Part shown: positions 18,093 through 27,025 of the stretch, one piece after another
Layout of the letters: each line of letters starts with the position of its first letter
How positions within the stretch are numbered: the first letter of the stretch is position 1
NCBI RefSeq assembly: GCF_002929305.1
Contig: NZ_PJIO01000014.1
Coordinates: 36,508-100,507, forward strand
Length of the DNA: 64,000 bases
Direction: 5' to 3'
Source: Arthrobacter sp. GMC3
GTDB lineage: Bacteria; Actinomycetota; Actinomycetes; Actinomycetales; Micrococcaceae
Notes under the pieces: generated by a model
What the model saw: only the letters and a program-made list of their open reading frames with translations
What the model was told of the DNA's origin: nothing
Database searches by the model: none
Program-made: the position numbers and the translations under genes

Positions 18093-20219
18093 TTAGCCCT
18101 GGGCGGCGGCCAGTGAGTCCTTGGCCGCGGCGGTGACGGCCTCGGTGGTGATGCCAAACTCCTGGAACAGGCGCTTGTAGTCGGCGGAGGCGCCGAAGTG
18201 CTCCAGGGAGATTGAACGGCCGGCGTCGCCAACAAACTCGCGCCAGCCCAGGGCCAGTCCGGCCTCAACGGAGACGCGCGCCTTGACGGCTGCGGGCAGA
18301 ACCTGCTCGCGGTACTCGGCCGGCTGCGCGTGGAACCACTCGACACACGGCATGGAAACAACACGGGCCGCAATGCCGTCCGCTGCCAAGGCCTCGCGGG
18401 CCTCCATGGCCAGCTGCACCTCGGAACCGGTGGCGATCAAGATGACAGCCGGGGTGACCACTGCGCCGTTGGCAACTGCCTCGGCCAGGACATACCCACC
18501 CTTAGCTACGCCGTCGGCGGAACCGAATTCGGTGGCCGTGGCCACACCGGTGCCACGGGCGTAGGTGGGAATGTTCTGACGGGTCAGCACAATGCCGGCC
18601 GGGTTGTCGGTGGTTTCCAGGATCTTCTTCCAGGATGCGGCCACCTCGTTGGCGTCGCCGGGGCGAACCACGTCAAGGCCCGGAATGGCGCGCAGGCTGG
18701 AGAGCTGCTCAACCGGCTGGTGGGTGGGGCCGTCCTCGCCCAAGCCGATGGAATCGTGGGTCCACACGTAGATGGAAGGCACGCCCATCAAAGCACTGAG
18801 GCGAATGGCCGGGCGCTGGTAGTCGCTGAAGATCAAGAACGTACCGGAGAAGGCGCGGGTGGGTCCGCCCAGGTGGATACCATTCACAATCGAGGCCGCT
18901 GCGTGCTCACGGATACCGAAGTGCAGGACACGGCCGTAGGGGCCACCGGACCAGGTGTCGGTCTGCTTCGAGGCGGGCACAAACGAGCCGGAGCCTTCGA
19001 TGGTGGTGTTGTTTGAACCGGCCAGGTCACAGGAACCGCCCCACAGCTCGGGCAAGACATCGCCGATGCCGTTCAGGACGTTGCCGGAGGCTACACGGGT
19101 GGAGACATCCTTGCCCGCGGGGAAGACCGGGAGGTTGCTTTCCCAGCCTTCGGGGAGTTCCTTGTTCTCAATGCGCTCCAACAGGGCGGCACGGTCCGGG
19201 TTGGCCGACTTCCAGGCGTTGAAGCCTGCGTTCCATTCCTCGTGGGCGGCTGCGCCACGGGCAACGAGTTGGCGGGCATGATCCAAAACGGCAGGCTCAA
19301 CGTCGAAGCTCTTCTCGGGGTCAAAGCCGAGTTCGGTCTTCAGCGCTGCAACTTCTGCGGCACCAAGGGCTGAGCCGTGGATGGCGCCGGTGTTCTGCTT
19401 CTTCGGGGACGGGAAGCCAATGATGGTGCGCAGGGAGATCAGTGACGGCTTGGTGGTCTCGGCCTTGGCCGCGGCGAGGGCGGCGTGCAGTTCAGCCACG
19501 TCCTCAACGTATTCGCCGGTCTTGGTCCAGTCCACGCGCTGCACGTGCCAGCCGTAAGCTTCGTAGCGCTTGAGTACATCTTCGGAGTAGGCGATGTTGG
19601 TGTCATCTTCAATGGAGATGTGGTTGGAGTCGTACACCACCACCATGTTGCCCAGTTCCTGGTGGCCGGCCAGCGACGAAGCTTCGCTTGTCACACCTTC
19701 TTGCATGTCGCCGTCGGAGGCAATAACCCACACAGTGTGGTCGAACGGGCTGGTGCCGGGTGCGGCGTCGGGGTCCATCAGTCCGCGCATGCGGCGCTGG
19801 GAGTAGGCGAAGCCCACGGCGGAGGCCAGGCCCTGGCCCAGGGGACCGGTGGTGATTTCCACGCCGGCAGTGTGCTTGTACTCGGGGTGGCCCGGAGTCA
19901 GTGAACCCCAGGTGCGCAGGGCTTCAAGATCGCTAAGTTCCAGTCCGTAACCGGAGAGGAAAAGCTGCGTGTAAAGGGTCAGCGAGGTGTGACCGGGGGA
20001 GAGGATGAAGCGGTCGCGGCCAATCCAATGCGGATTCTTCGGGTCGATGCGCATGACTTTTTGAAAGAGCAGGTAAGCCGCCGGTGCCAAGGACATGGCG
20101 GTGCCGGGGTGTCCATTGCCCACTTTTTCTACAGCGTCAGCGGCCAACACGCGGGCAGTATCCACTGCTCGCTGATCGTTTGCCGTCCAGGTAAATGTTG
20201 TCGAATCCAGATGTGACAT
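18093..20219 (-). CDS. tkt: Transketolase
   Basis: Transketolase (708 residues) is a thiamine-diphosphate enzyme that transfers two-carbon units between sugar phosphates. The N-terminal diphosphate domain has GNGHPGTAMSLAPAAY and the TPP motif ASDGDMQEGVTSEASS. The pyrimidine domain has REHAAASIVNGI and WTHDSIGLGEDGPTHQPVEQL, and the C-terminal domain has the SVEAGLALGW block. ATG 20219 was chosen; it lies across a 422-base region from ctaB. The divergent ctaB/tkt layout is shared with mycobacteria and corynebacteria. Confidence 0.98.
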   Translation of the reverse strand: MSHLDSTTFTWTANDQRAVDTARVLAADAVEKVGNGHPGTAMSLAPAAYLLFQKVMRIDPKNPHWIGRDRFILSPGHTSLTLYTQLFLSGYGLELSDLEALRTWGSLTPGHPEYKHTAGVEITTGPLGQGLASAVGFAYSQRRMRGLMDPDAAPGTSPFDHTVWVIASDGDMQEGVTSEASSLAGHQELGNMVVVYDSNHISIEDDTNIAYSEDVLKRYEAYGWHVQRVDWTKTGEYVEDVAELHAALAAAKAETTKPSLISLRTIIGFPSPKKQNTGAIHGSALGAAEVAALKTELGFDPEKSFDVEPAVLDHARQLVARGAAAHEEWNAGFNAWKSANPDRAALLERIENKELPEGWESNLPVFPAGKDVSTRVASGNVLNGIGDVLPELWGGSCDLAGSNNTTIEGSGSFVPASKQTDTWSGGPYGRVLHFGIREHAAASIVNGIHLGGPTRAFSGTFLIFSDYQRPAIRLSALMGVPSIYVWTHDSIGLGEDGPTHQPVEQLSSLRAIPGLDVVRPGDANEVAASWKKILETTDNPAGIVLTRQNIPTYARGTGVATATEFGSADGVAKGGYVLAEAVANGAVVTPAVILIATGSEVQLAMEAREALAADGIAARVVSMPCVEWFHAQPAEYREQVLPAAVKARVSVEAGLALGWREFVGDAGRSISLEHFGASADYKRLFQEFGITTEAVTAAAKDSLAAAQG

Positions 20220-20641
20220 TTACATAGTCCCTCTCGTTAGGTGCAGGCGTAAAAAACGCGCGCGGCGTGTTGCTCATGCCGGTTCGGGAAGACCGCAGGG
20301 GCCCAAGGCGAACTCGCAAAAAGTACGTGCACCGCTGCGCGTTGAAACATTCTTCTCTGGATAGCTTAGTCCCACCACTGGTGATGCGTTCCATAGGGGC
20401 CCGCCGCTGTCGGTCATAAACCGACAAGCAGTGGACGGGGGCTGGCACTTTTTCGTATAACTCCCGGAAAATCTTGGCATGCACCACAATTTCCGCTCTT
20501 CCATCGCCCGTCGGGGTATGATATTTAGAGGTTTGCTCCGGTCCCCTGCGCCCTTTTGCGGCACCAGTGAGATCCCCAAGCATTCCGTGCAAAACCGGCA
20601 GCCGGGAACTTTGAATCCAGCTGTGAACCAACGATGAAAAC
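20220..20641. promoter_or_regulatory. Divergent tkt/ctaB intergenic region (422 bases)
   Basis: No convincing gene is seen; the minus-strand open frames here have no family features. A perfect 7-bp hairpin (TGTCGGT, loop CATAA, ACCGACA) lies at 20408-20426. TATGAT at 20517-20522 could be a -10 element toward ctaB but lacks a clear -35. The region presumably holds both divergent promoters and long 5' leaders. Confidence 0.5.
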
Positions 20642-21616
20642 ATGGTGACATTACACGTGAGTGCAACGCATACTCCGATCGCCGGATCCTCCCCGAAAAC
20701 ACCGGTGAGTTTCTCCGAAAAGGCCAAGGGGTACCTTGCCCTGACAAAACCGCGCGTCGTGGAACTGCTTTTGGTGACCACCTTGCCCACCATGTTTTAC
20801 GCCCAGGGTTTCTCAGGCAGGGGAGGCGTGCCCAGCCTGTGGCTCATGGTTGCCACCATGGTGGGTGGTGCTTTGGCCGCCGGCGCATCGGGTGCGTTCA
20901 ATTGCTACATTGACCGCGACATCGACAAGATCATGAACCGCACCTCCAAGCGTCCCCTGGTCACCGGGGTCATCACCCCGCGTGAAGCCCTCGTGTTTTC
21001 GTGGGTGCTGGCCGTGCTGTCCATCGTCATTCTGTGGAGCATCAACCCGCTCACGGGCCTCCTCGGTGTTGGCGCCATCTTCTTGTACGTGGTGGTGTAC
21101 TCGATGATCCTCAAGCGCCGCACCACGCAGAACATTGTGTGGGGCGGGACGGCCGGTTGCATGCCGGTACTGATTGCCTGGTCTGCGGTGACAAACACCG
21201 TTCAGTGGCCCGCCGTGATCTTGTTCCTGATCATCTTCCTGTGGACTCCGCCGCACTACTGGCCCCTGTCCATGCGCTACAGCGACGACTACAACGCCGT
21301 CAACGTACCCATGCTCGGCGCCGTCGCCGGTTCACGGACGGTGGCCGTCCAGGTGGTCCTGTACACCTGGGCCATGGTGGCTTGCTCGCTGTTGATGATC
21401 CCACTTGGTGGAGCCGGAATCGTCTACACGGTTGTCACCGCCGGCGCCGGGGCCTGGTTCCTGTACGAGGCGCACACGCTCTACAGCAACTCCAAGAAGG
21501 ATCTAGTCACCAAGAAGAACGCCATGAAGGTCTTCCACGCCTCCATTACCTACCTGACGTTGGTGTTCCTTTCCCTGGCCATTGATCCCTTCGTTGGCTC
21601 CGCGCTGATGGGCTAG
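20642..21616 (+). CDS. ctaB: Protoheme IX farnesyltransferase (heme O synthase)
   Basis: CtaB (324 residues) is an integral-membrane UbiA-family prenyltransferase that adds a farnesyl group to heme B, making heme O for terminal oxidases. The allylic-diphosphate motif NCYIDRDIDKIMNRTSKRP and the second motif WSMRYSDDYNAVNVPM-type block (seen as LSMRYSDDYNAV) are present, with about eight to nine hydrophobic helices. ATG 20642 has no clear ribosome-binding site; GTG 20657 is an alternative. It works with ctaA, which is encoded just downstream on the opposite strand. Confidence 0.96.
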   Translation: MVTLHVSATHTPIAGSSPKTPVSFSEKAKGYLALTKPRVVELLLVTTLPTMFYAQGFSGRGGVPSLWLMVATMVGGALAAGASGAFNCYIDRDIDKIMNRTSKRPLVTGVITPREALVFSWVLAVLSIVILWSINPLTGLLGVGAIFLYVVVYSMILKRRTTQNIVWGGTAGCMPVLIAWSAVTNTVQWPAVILFLIIFLWTPPHYWPLSMRYSDDYNAVNVPMLGAVAGSRTVAVQVVLYTWAMVACSLLMIPLGGAGIVYTVVTAGAGAWFLYEAHTLYSNSKKDLVTKKNAMKVFHASITYLTLVFLSLAIDPFVGSALMG

Positions 21617-21640
21617 TTCTTTACCTTCGGGTACGACGAC

Positions 21641-21667
21641 GGCACCCACCCTTTTCGGGTGGGTGCC
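21641..21667 (+). terminator. Terminator after ctaB
   Basis: An 11-bp perfect stem (GGCACCCACCC and its complement) with loop TTTTC, followed by GTTTCGCTTT, 25 bases after the ctaB stop. Confidence 0.9.
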
Positions 21668-21793
21668 GTTTCGCTTTCCCCAAAGTCGGCCACGGTGCCC
21701 GGACTTCCGGCGGTCAGTGCGCACGTAACGCGAGTTGCGGGCGGGATAGTCGCATTAGCTGCACACTCGGCGAGTGAGGGACCGATCCTTAAC

Positions 21794-21840
21794 GACGACC
21801 GCTCCGCACCTTTGTCGAAAAGGTACGGAGCGGAGTCGTC
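21794..21840 (-). terminator. Hairpin after ctaA
   Basis: Inverted repeat of about 18 paired bases (GACGAC, CGCTCCG and ACCTT blocks, with a two-base bulge and one mismatch), 43 bases beyond the ctaA stop on the minus strand. There is no T-run, but position and stem fit transcript termination for the minus-strand operon. Confidence 0.6.
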
Positions 21841-21882
21841 TATGGGGTCAGGCTTCCAGTTTTGAGTGCGCAGTTGCTGCGA

Positions 21883-22866
21883 CTACCCGTGTGGGATTGG
21901 CGCTGTATGTGCGCCCTCGGCACCTCGGGAGCCGACGGAGTACTTGCCGCGGCGCAACGCCAGATCCATGACGTTGGTGCCCACGGCCAGCATGAACGAG
22001 GAACCGAGCATGTGCAGGCCCACCAACACTGCAGGCACGCCGTTGAAGTACTGCCAATAGCCGATGGCGCCCTGGGCCAGCACGCCAAGGACGAGCAGGA
22101 TTGCCGCGTGGCGCAAGATGTCGCCACGACGCCACAACAGCACGAGCAAGATTAGTGAAACAGCCACCAGAACGTAGACGGGTGTCGCGTGGATGCGGGT
22201 GACAAGGTAGCCGTCAAGCTCGATCCGGGGAGAGGATGAATCACCTGAGTGCGGGCCGGCGCCGGTAACAAGCGTGCCCAAGATGACAGCAAGGTAGGTG
22301 CACACGGCCGCAGCAATGCTCAGCCAACGGACAACCTTGGAGGGGCGCACCGCGTCTCTTGGTGCGCTCATGCCGGTGCGGCCATAGGTGCGGTTGACCA
22401 GCAGCATGGAGACCACCACCAGGGCCGCGGACACCAGGAAGTGCAGGCTCACCACATATGGGTTCAGGCCCGACAACACCGTGATGCCGCCAATGACAGC
22501 CTGGGCGGGAATACTGGCCAGCAGGCCAAAGGCCAGCCAGAACAGGTCCTTGCGTTCCTTGCGGAGGTTCCACAGCATCACCAGCATGGCCAGGGCCACC
22601 GCTGCCAGCAGGAACGTCAGGGTCCGGTTGCCGAACTCGATGAGACCGTGAATACCCATGGCGGGGGTGTTCGTCAGGGACTCGGCGGTGCACTTGGGCC
22701 AGGTGGGGCAGCCCAGGCCCGAGCCGGTAAGACGCACCACGCCGCCGGAAACAATCAGGACACCCTGGCCAATGAGCGACGCCATGGACAATCGCCGCAG
22801 TGCCGGGGTGATGGTGGTGGGTAGGCGATTTGTAAAGGACCGCTTGGTGGTGCTGTTTTGACTCAC
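21883..22866 (-). CDS. ctaA: Heme A synthase
   Basis: CtaA (327 residues from this start) is an eight-helix membrane mono-oxygenase that converts heme O to heme A for cytochrome aa3 oxidase. It shows the actinobacterial N-terminal block GGVVRLTGSGLGCPTWPKCT with its conserved Cys pair region, the heme-binding His in GIHGLIEFGNR, and later VSLHFLVSAAL, RIHATPVYV and VGLHMLGSSF histidines. GTG 22866 (MSQNSTTKRS) is favoured; GTG 22890 is possible and would overlap the upstream permease stop. Co-directional with a two-gene ABC exporter, hence probably one transcript. Confidence 0.94.
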   Translation of the reverse strand: MSQNSTTKRSFTNRLPTTITPALRRLSMASLIGQGVLIVSGGVVRLTGSGLGCPTWPKCTAESLTNTPAMGIHGLIEFGNRTLTFLLAAVALAMLVMLWNLRKERKDLFWLAFGLLASIPAQAVIGGITVLSGLNPYVVSLHFLVSAALVVVSMLLVNRTYGRTGMSAPRDAVRPSKVVRWLSIAAAVCTYLAVILGTLVTGAGPHSGDSSSPRIELDGYLVTRIHATPVYVLVAVSLILLVLLWRRGDILRHAAILLVLGVLAQGAIGYWQYFNGVPAVLVGLHMLGSSFMLAVGTNVMDLALRRGKYSVGSRGAEGAHTAPIPHG

Positions 22867-22880
22867 GTCGTTCACGTCTT

Positions 22881-23651
22881 TCAGTTCCACTTAAACCATT
22901 TGATTGCCGCCACTGAACCGGCAACGGCCCACGCCAGCAAGATGACAATTGCAAAAACATCCACACGACCCTCGAGCAGGGCCGCCCGCATCAGCGTACC
23001 CAGCGCCCCGGAGGGCAGCCAGTCGACAATTGCGGCCATGGTGGGGGAAAACTTGTCCGCCGGCAAGACGATGCCGCCCAGGGCGGCAAAGAGGATCCAG
23101 CCGAGATTGGTGATGGCCAGGGTGGCCTCAGGGCGCACCGTCCCGGCTATCAGCAGGCCCAGCGCCGTAAAGGTGATGGCCCCGAGAATCAGCAACGGGA
23201 TGCCCAGAAGCACGCCGCCAACTTCCGGACGCCAGCCAAGGAAGGCCGCAACCGTGGAGATGACCACCACCTGGATGGCCAGCGCCGCCAGCACCGCGAT
23301 CACCTTCCCCGCGATCAGACCTGTCCTGCCCAGGGGAGTGGTGGAGAGGAAACGCAGCACCCCATAGCGGCGGTCAAATCCGGTGGCGATGCCCTGGCCA
23401 GTAAAGGCCGTGGACAGGGCGCACAGGGCGAGAATTCCCGGGGTGGCGATGTTGATGCGGGAATCACCCATGCCATCGAGAATCGGCGTCACTGCGAGGG
23501 CAATAAGCCCCAGCAGCGGCATCACGATCATGAGTACCAGTTGCTCACCGTTGCGCAACATGGTGGAGGCTTCATATTTGCCCTGGTTGAACACGCGGCG
23601 ACTCAGGGATGCGGGGCGCCCCACGGGGGCGCCCCCGAACAGCGTGCTCAT
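22881..23651 (-). CDS. ABC transporter permease
   Basis: This 256-residue membrane subunit of an ABC-2 type exporter has an N-terminal cytoplasmic segment followed by about six hydrophobic helices (LVLMIVMPLLGLIALAV, IATPGILALCALSTA, VIAVLAALAIQVVVIS, and others). The FDRRYGVLRFLSTTPL segment is typical of ABC-2 permeases. Its ATG overlaps the ATPase stop by 4 bases. The order exporter-ctaA, divergent from sufR, is seen in other actinobacteria; the substrate is unknown, and a role in heme or redox homeostasis is only suggested by context. Confidence 0.88.
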   Translation of the reverse strand: MSTLFGGAPVGRPASLSRRVFNQGKYEASTMLRNGEQLVLMIVMPLLGLIALAVTPILDGMGDSRINIATPGILALCALSTAFTGQGIATGFDRRYGVLRFLSTTPLGRTGLIAGKVIAVLAALAIQVVVISTVAAFLGWRPEVGGVLLGIPLLILGAITFTALGLLIAGTVRPEATLAITNLGWILFAALGGIVLPADKFSPTMAAIVDWLPSGALGTLMRAALLEGRVDVFAIVILLAWAVAGSVAAIKWFKWN

Positions 23652-24613
23652 GAGATCTCCGTGTCGAGGGATTCGGCGATCGCCAGGAAAACATCTTCTA
23701 GCGACTGCGAGGCAAGATTAACTGACGTCGGCATGATTGAGCCGGAACTGCACCACTGACCGAAGCGGCCAAGATCGTCGGCCTCCAGGGATCCGCCCAT
23801 GCGGTAGCTTCCGGGCCTGGTCTCTTCGCAGAGCACACCGGCGCGTTGCAAACTGGAGGTGTCCAGGCCGGGCCGAGCCTCGAACGTCATGACCCGGTGG
23901 GCCGCCGTCGCCGTCGACTGGCGCAGCAGCTCCGGAACGGTGCCCTCGGTAACTGACTCGCCCTTGTTGACGATGTAAACGTAGTCGGCGAGCCGTTGGG
24001 CGTCATCGAGCAGGTGGGTGGTGAGCACAATGGCCTTGCCGGCGTCGCGGAGTTCGCGGATCAGCTCAAAAACCATGATGCGGGACTGTGGGTCAAGGCC
24101 GGCACTAGGCTCGTCAAGGAAAACCACCTCCGGGTTACCCAGCAGGCTGGCGGCAAGGGCCACGCGCTGCTTTTGGCCACCTGAAAGCCGGCGAATAGTG
24201 GTGTTGGAGAACTCCCCGATGCCAAGGCGCTCCGCCAGGGCATCGACGCTCAGCGGGTTCTCGTACAGGCTCGCCACATGGCGTAGCAAGGCTAGGGGGC
24301 GGGCGGCAGGGGGGAGACCGCCGTCCTGCAGCATGACACCAACGCGGGCGCGTAGTGTGGCGTCGGCATTCTCGGGGTCCTGCCCCAGCAAAGAAATGGA
24401 ACCGCCCGTACGCCGTTGCAGGCCCTGGGCGCATTCGATGGTTGTCGTTTTGCCGGCCCCGTTGGCGCCGAGCAAAGCGGTCACAGCACCAAAGTGCGCC
24501 TGCAAACTGATATTGGAAATGATCCGCTTCATGCGCCCATCAAGGGCCGTGATGGGACCGACGTCCTTGACAAGCCCGACGATGTCTAGGGCGGGGGTGG
24601 GAGATTGTGTCAC
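23648..24613 (-). CDS. ABC transporter ATP-binding protein
   Basis: This 321-residue ATPase drives the adjacent permease. Walker A is LLGANGAGKTT, the signature is LSGGQKQRVALA, Walker B is VVFLDEPSAGLDP and the switch His is in VLTTHLLDDA. The C-terminal ~90 residues are the regulatory extension common to drug- or lipid-type exporters. The start in this frame is a GTG at 24613. It lies divergent from sufR across a 166-base region that carries candidate operator sites. Substrate is not predictable from sequence. Confidence 0.9.
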   Translation of the reverse strand: MTQSPTPALDIVGLVKDVGPITALDGRMKRIISNISLQAHFGAVTALLGANGAGKTTTIECAQGLQRRTGGSISLLGQDPENADATLRARVGVMLQDGGLPPAARPLALLRHVASLYENPLSVDALAERLGIGEFSNTTIRRLSGGQKQRVALAASLLGNPEVVFLDEPSAGLDPQSRIMVFELIRELRDAGKAIVLTTHLLDDAQRLADYVYIVNKGESVTEGTVPELLRQSTATAAHRVMTFEARPGLDTSSLQRAGVLCEETRPGSYRMGGSLEADDLGRFGQWCSSGSIMPTSVNLASQSLEDVFLAIAESLDTEIS

Positions 24614-24685
24614 CGCACTATTCTACCGGACGTAGTAGCTCGCGAGATTAAGGGTCGACGCCGGCCAGGGCGCCAGCGCTAGGTG

Positions 24686-24704
24686 GGTAGCCTCACCTTA
24701 CTGG
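24686..24704. promoter_or_regulatory. Candidate DtxR/IdeR-type iron box (strong half site)
   Basis: The segment GTAGCCTCACCTTACTG closely fits the right half of the DtxR/IdeR consensus (AGSCTNACCTWA); the left half is weaker. Position between the ABC genes and sufR would allow iron-dependent repression of either side. Assigned by eye only. Confidence 0.4.
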
Positions 24705-24722
24705 AAACTCTCAGTCAATTAG

Positions 24723-24734
24723 CACATACTTGTG
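24723..24734. promoter_or_regulatory. Candidate SufR operator (short inverted repeat)
   Basis: CACA-TACT-TGTG is a perfect 4-bp inverted repeat, 46 bases before the sufR start. Its arms resemble the ACACT/TGTGA arms reported for mycobacterial SufR sites. The assignment is tentative because short palindromes occur by chance. Confidence 0.35.
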
Positions 24735-24779
24735 TTGTTTATTGTTCTCGTTTTCAGCCATGAGGCGGAGGTGTTTTGA

Positions 24780-25550
24780 ATGAGTGAAGTCCAATCGGTG
24801 CATTCGGCTGGTCTGGATCCGGATGAACGCACCCGCGATCGTGTCCTGACTACCGTATTGGAGCAGGGTCCCATCAGTGCGGCCCAAATGGGCACGTTAC
24901 TGGGCCTGACTCCCGCAGCGGTCCGCCGCCACCTAGATACGCTGTCTCGGCAGGGCGTCATTGAGGTAAAGCTCATCAGCAACGCCAAGACCGGGGCCGG
25001 ACGCCCGGCCCGCCGCTATGTTGTCTCCAAGCAGGGTCAGAGTGAAATCGGCGATGACTATCTGGAAATTGCCAGCCTGGCGCTAACTGAGATTGCTCAG
25101 GTGAACGGCGAAGACGGTGTCGTGAAATTCGCTGAACGTCGCTTTGCCAAAATGGAGGTCAAGTACCAGCCGCTGGTCGATGCGGCCGGAACCGACGTTG
25201 CCGCACGGTCCAAGGCACTTGCCTCCGCTTTGAATGCCGACCGTTTTGTGGCGACCTCCAATTCCTTGAATCCGGGCACCACCATGGCGGCAGAACAGCT
25301 CTGCCAGGGGCACTGCCCCATTCAGGAGCTGGCCACCAAATTCCCCGCATTCTGCGACGCCGAGACTGAAGTCTTTTCCCGACTCCTTGGCGTTGACGTG
25401 CGCAGGCTCTCCACGTTGGCAAGTGGGGGACACGTGTGCACCACCCATGTACCTACGGGACGGGCGGTGGTTCGCAAGCGCATCAGCGCACCCGTGAGCC
25501 TTGCCTCCCCGTCGAAAAGAATTTCCAACCATCAGCAAGAAAGGCCGTGA
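24780..25550 (+). CDS. sufR: SufR-type Fe-S-sensing transcriptional regulator
   Basis: This 256-residue winged helix-turn-helix regulator heads the SUF operon. The DNA-binding part is at about 20-75 (GPISAAQMGTLLGLTPAAVRRHLDTL). The C-terminal half has the cysteine set expected to hold an Fe-S cluster: CQGHC, then FC, then HVCTTH. SufR proteins repress the suf genes when their cluster is intact. The stop TGA overlaps the sufB ATG by one base, so regulator and operon are co-translated and autoregulation is likely. The start is ATG 24780. Confidence 0.92.
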   Translation: MSEVQSVHSAGLDPDERTRDRVLTTVLEQGPISAAQMGTLLGLTPAAVRRHLDTLSRQGVIEVKLISNAKTGAGRPARRYVVSKQGQSEIGDDYLEIASLALTEIAQVNGEDGVVKFAERRFAKMEVKYQPLVDAAGTDVAARSKALASALNADRFVATSNSLNPGTTMAAEQLCQGHCPIQELATKFPAFCDAETEVFSRLLGVDVRRLSTLASGGHVCTTHVPTGRAVVRKRISAPVSLASPSKRISNHQQERP

Positions 25551-27025
25551 TGACGGATCAACTAGCGCAGGATGTACGCGCGCATGGTGACGTGGAAGAT
25601 GCCACTAACCACGATATCCTCGAAAGAAACCCGGAACTGGAGGGCCTAGGCAACTACGCCTTCGGCTGGTCGGACAAAAACGCTACAAGCGACAACGCCC
25701 GCCGCGGCCTGAGCGAAGAGGTCGTCCGCGACATCTCCGCCAAAAAGAATGAGCCCCAGTGGATGCTCGACATGCGTCTGAAGGGTCTGAAGTACTTTGA
25801 CCGTAAGCCCATGCCCACCTGGGGTGCGGACCTCTCCGGCATTGACTTCGATAACATCAAGTACTTTGTGCGCTCCACGGAGAAGCAGGCTGGCACTTGG
25901 GAAGAACTTCCCGAGGACATCCGCAACACGTATGAGAAGTTGGGCATCCCCGAAGCCGAGCGCAACCGCTTGGTGGGTGGCGTCACCGCCCAGTACGAAT
26001 CCGAGGTTGTCTACCACCAGATCCGCGAGGACCTGGAAGCTCAGGGCGTCATCTTCACCGACACTGACACTGCGCTGCGCGAATACCCTGAGATCTTCCA
26101 GGAGTACTTCGGCACCATGATCCCAGTGGGCGATAACAAATTCGCCTCCCTGAACACTGCCGTCTGGTCCGGTGGCTCGTTCGTTTACGTCCCCCCGGGC
26201 GTGCACGTGGACATCCCGCTGCAGGCGTACTTCCGCATCAACACCGAGAACATGGGCCAGTTTGAGCGCACGCTCATCATCGCCGATGAAGGCAGCTACG
26301 TTCACTACATCGAAGGCTGCACGGCGCCGATCTACACCTCGGACTCCCTGCACTCGGCCGTCGTGGAGATCGTGGTGAAGAAGAACGCCCGCGTTCGCTA
26401 CACCACCATCCAGAACTGGTCCAACAACGTCTACAACCTGGTGACCAAGCGCGCCATTGCACACGAAGGCGCCACCATGGAGTGGGTTGATGGCAACATC
26501 GGCTCCAAGGTCACCATGAAGTACCCGGCCGTCTACCTTGTGGGCGAGCACGCCAAGGGTGAGACCCTGTCGGTGGCTTTTGCCGGCGAGGGCCAGCACC
26601 AGGACACCGGATCCAAGATGGTCCACATTGCGCCGAACACGCAGTCCTCCATCATCTCCAAGTCCGTTGCCCGCGGTGGCGGACGCGCGGCCTACCGCGG
26701 CCTGGTCCAGATCCGTGAAGGTGCCACGCACTCGGCCAACACCGTGCGCTGTGACGCCCTCCTGGTGGACAACATCTCCCGCTCTGACACGTACCCGTAC
26801 GTGGATGTCCGTGAAGACGACGTCTCCATGGGTCACGAGGCAACCGTGTCCAAGGTCAGCGAGGAGCAGTTGTTCTACTTGCAGTCCCGCGGCATGCCCG
26901 AGGACGAGGCCATGGCCATGATCGTGCGCGGCTTCATCGAGCCGATCGCCAAGGAACTGCCCATGGAATACGCGCTGGAACTGAACCGCCTGATCGAACT
27001 GCAGATGGAAGGGGCCGTCGGCTAA
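25550..27025 (+). CDS. sufB: Fe-S cluster assembly protein SufB
   Basis: SufB (491 residues) is the scaffold subunit of the SufBCD complex on which Fe-S clusters are built. It has the N-terminal block GLSEEVVRDISAKKNEPQWM (shown in part), the beta-helix core with EGCTAPIYTSD, carrying the cysteine of the sulfur-entry region, and the C-terminal SKVSEEQLFYLQSRGMPEDEA signature. The start is ATG 25550, one base inside the sufR stop; the open frame runs on upstream but antiparallel to no family homology. sufD follows with zero spacing. Confidence 0.97.
   Translation: MTDQLAQDVRAHGDVEDATNHDILERNPELEGLGNYAFGWSDKNATSDNARRGLSEEVVRDISAKKNEPQWMLDMRLKGLKYFDRKPMPTWGADLSGIDFDNIKYFVRSTEKQAGTWEELPEDIRNTYEKLGIPEAERNRLVGGVTAQYESEVVYHQIREDLEAQGVIFTDTDTALREYPEIFQEYFGTMIPVGDNKFASLNTAVWSGGSFVYVPPGVHVDIPLQAYFRINTENMGQFERTLIIADEGSYVHYIEGCTAPIYTSDSLHSAVVEIVVKKNARVRYTTIQNWSNNVYNLVTKRAIAHEGATMEWVDGNIGSKVTMKYPAVYLVGEHAKGETLSVAFAGEGQHQDTGSKMVHIAPNTQSSIISKSVARGGGRAAYRGLVQIREGATHSANTVRCDALLVDNISRSDTYPYVDVREDDVSMGHEATVSKVSEEQLFYLQSRGMPEDEAMAMIVRGFIEPIAKELPMEYALELNRLIELQMEGAVG

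Noticed and set aside
20137..20793. 218-residue minus-strand frame covering the tkt/ctaB gap
   Set aside because: It overlaps both flanking genes, has no motif and no credible start; the region is better read as divergent regulatory DNA.
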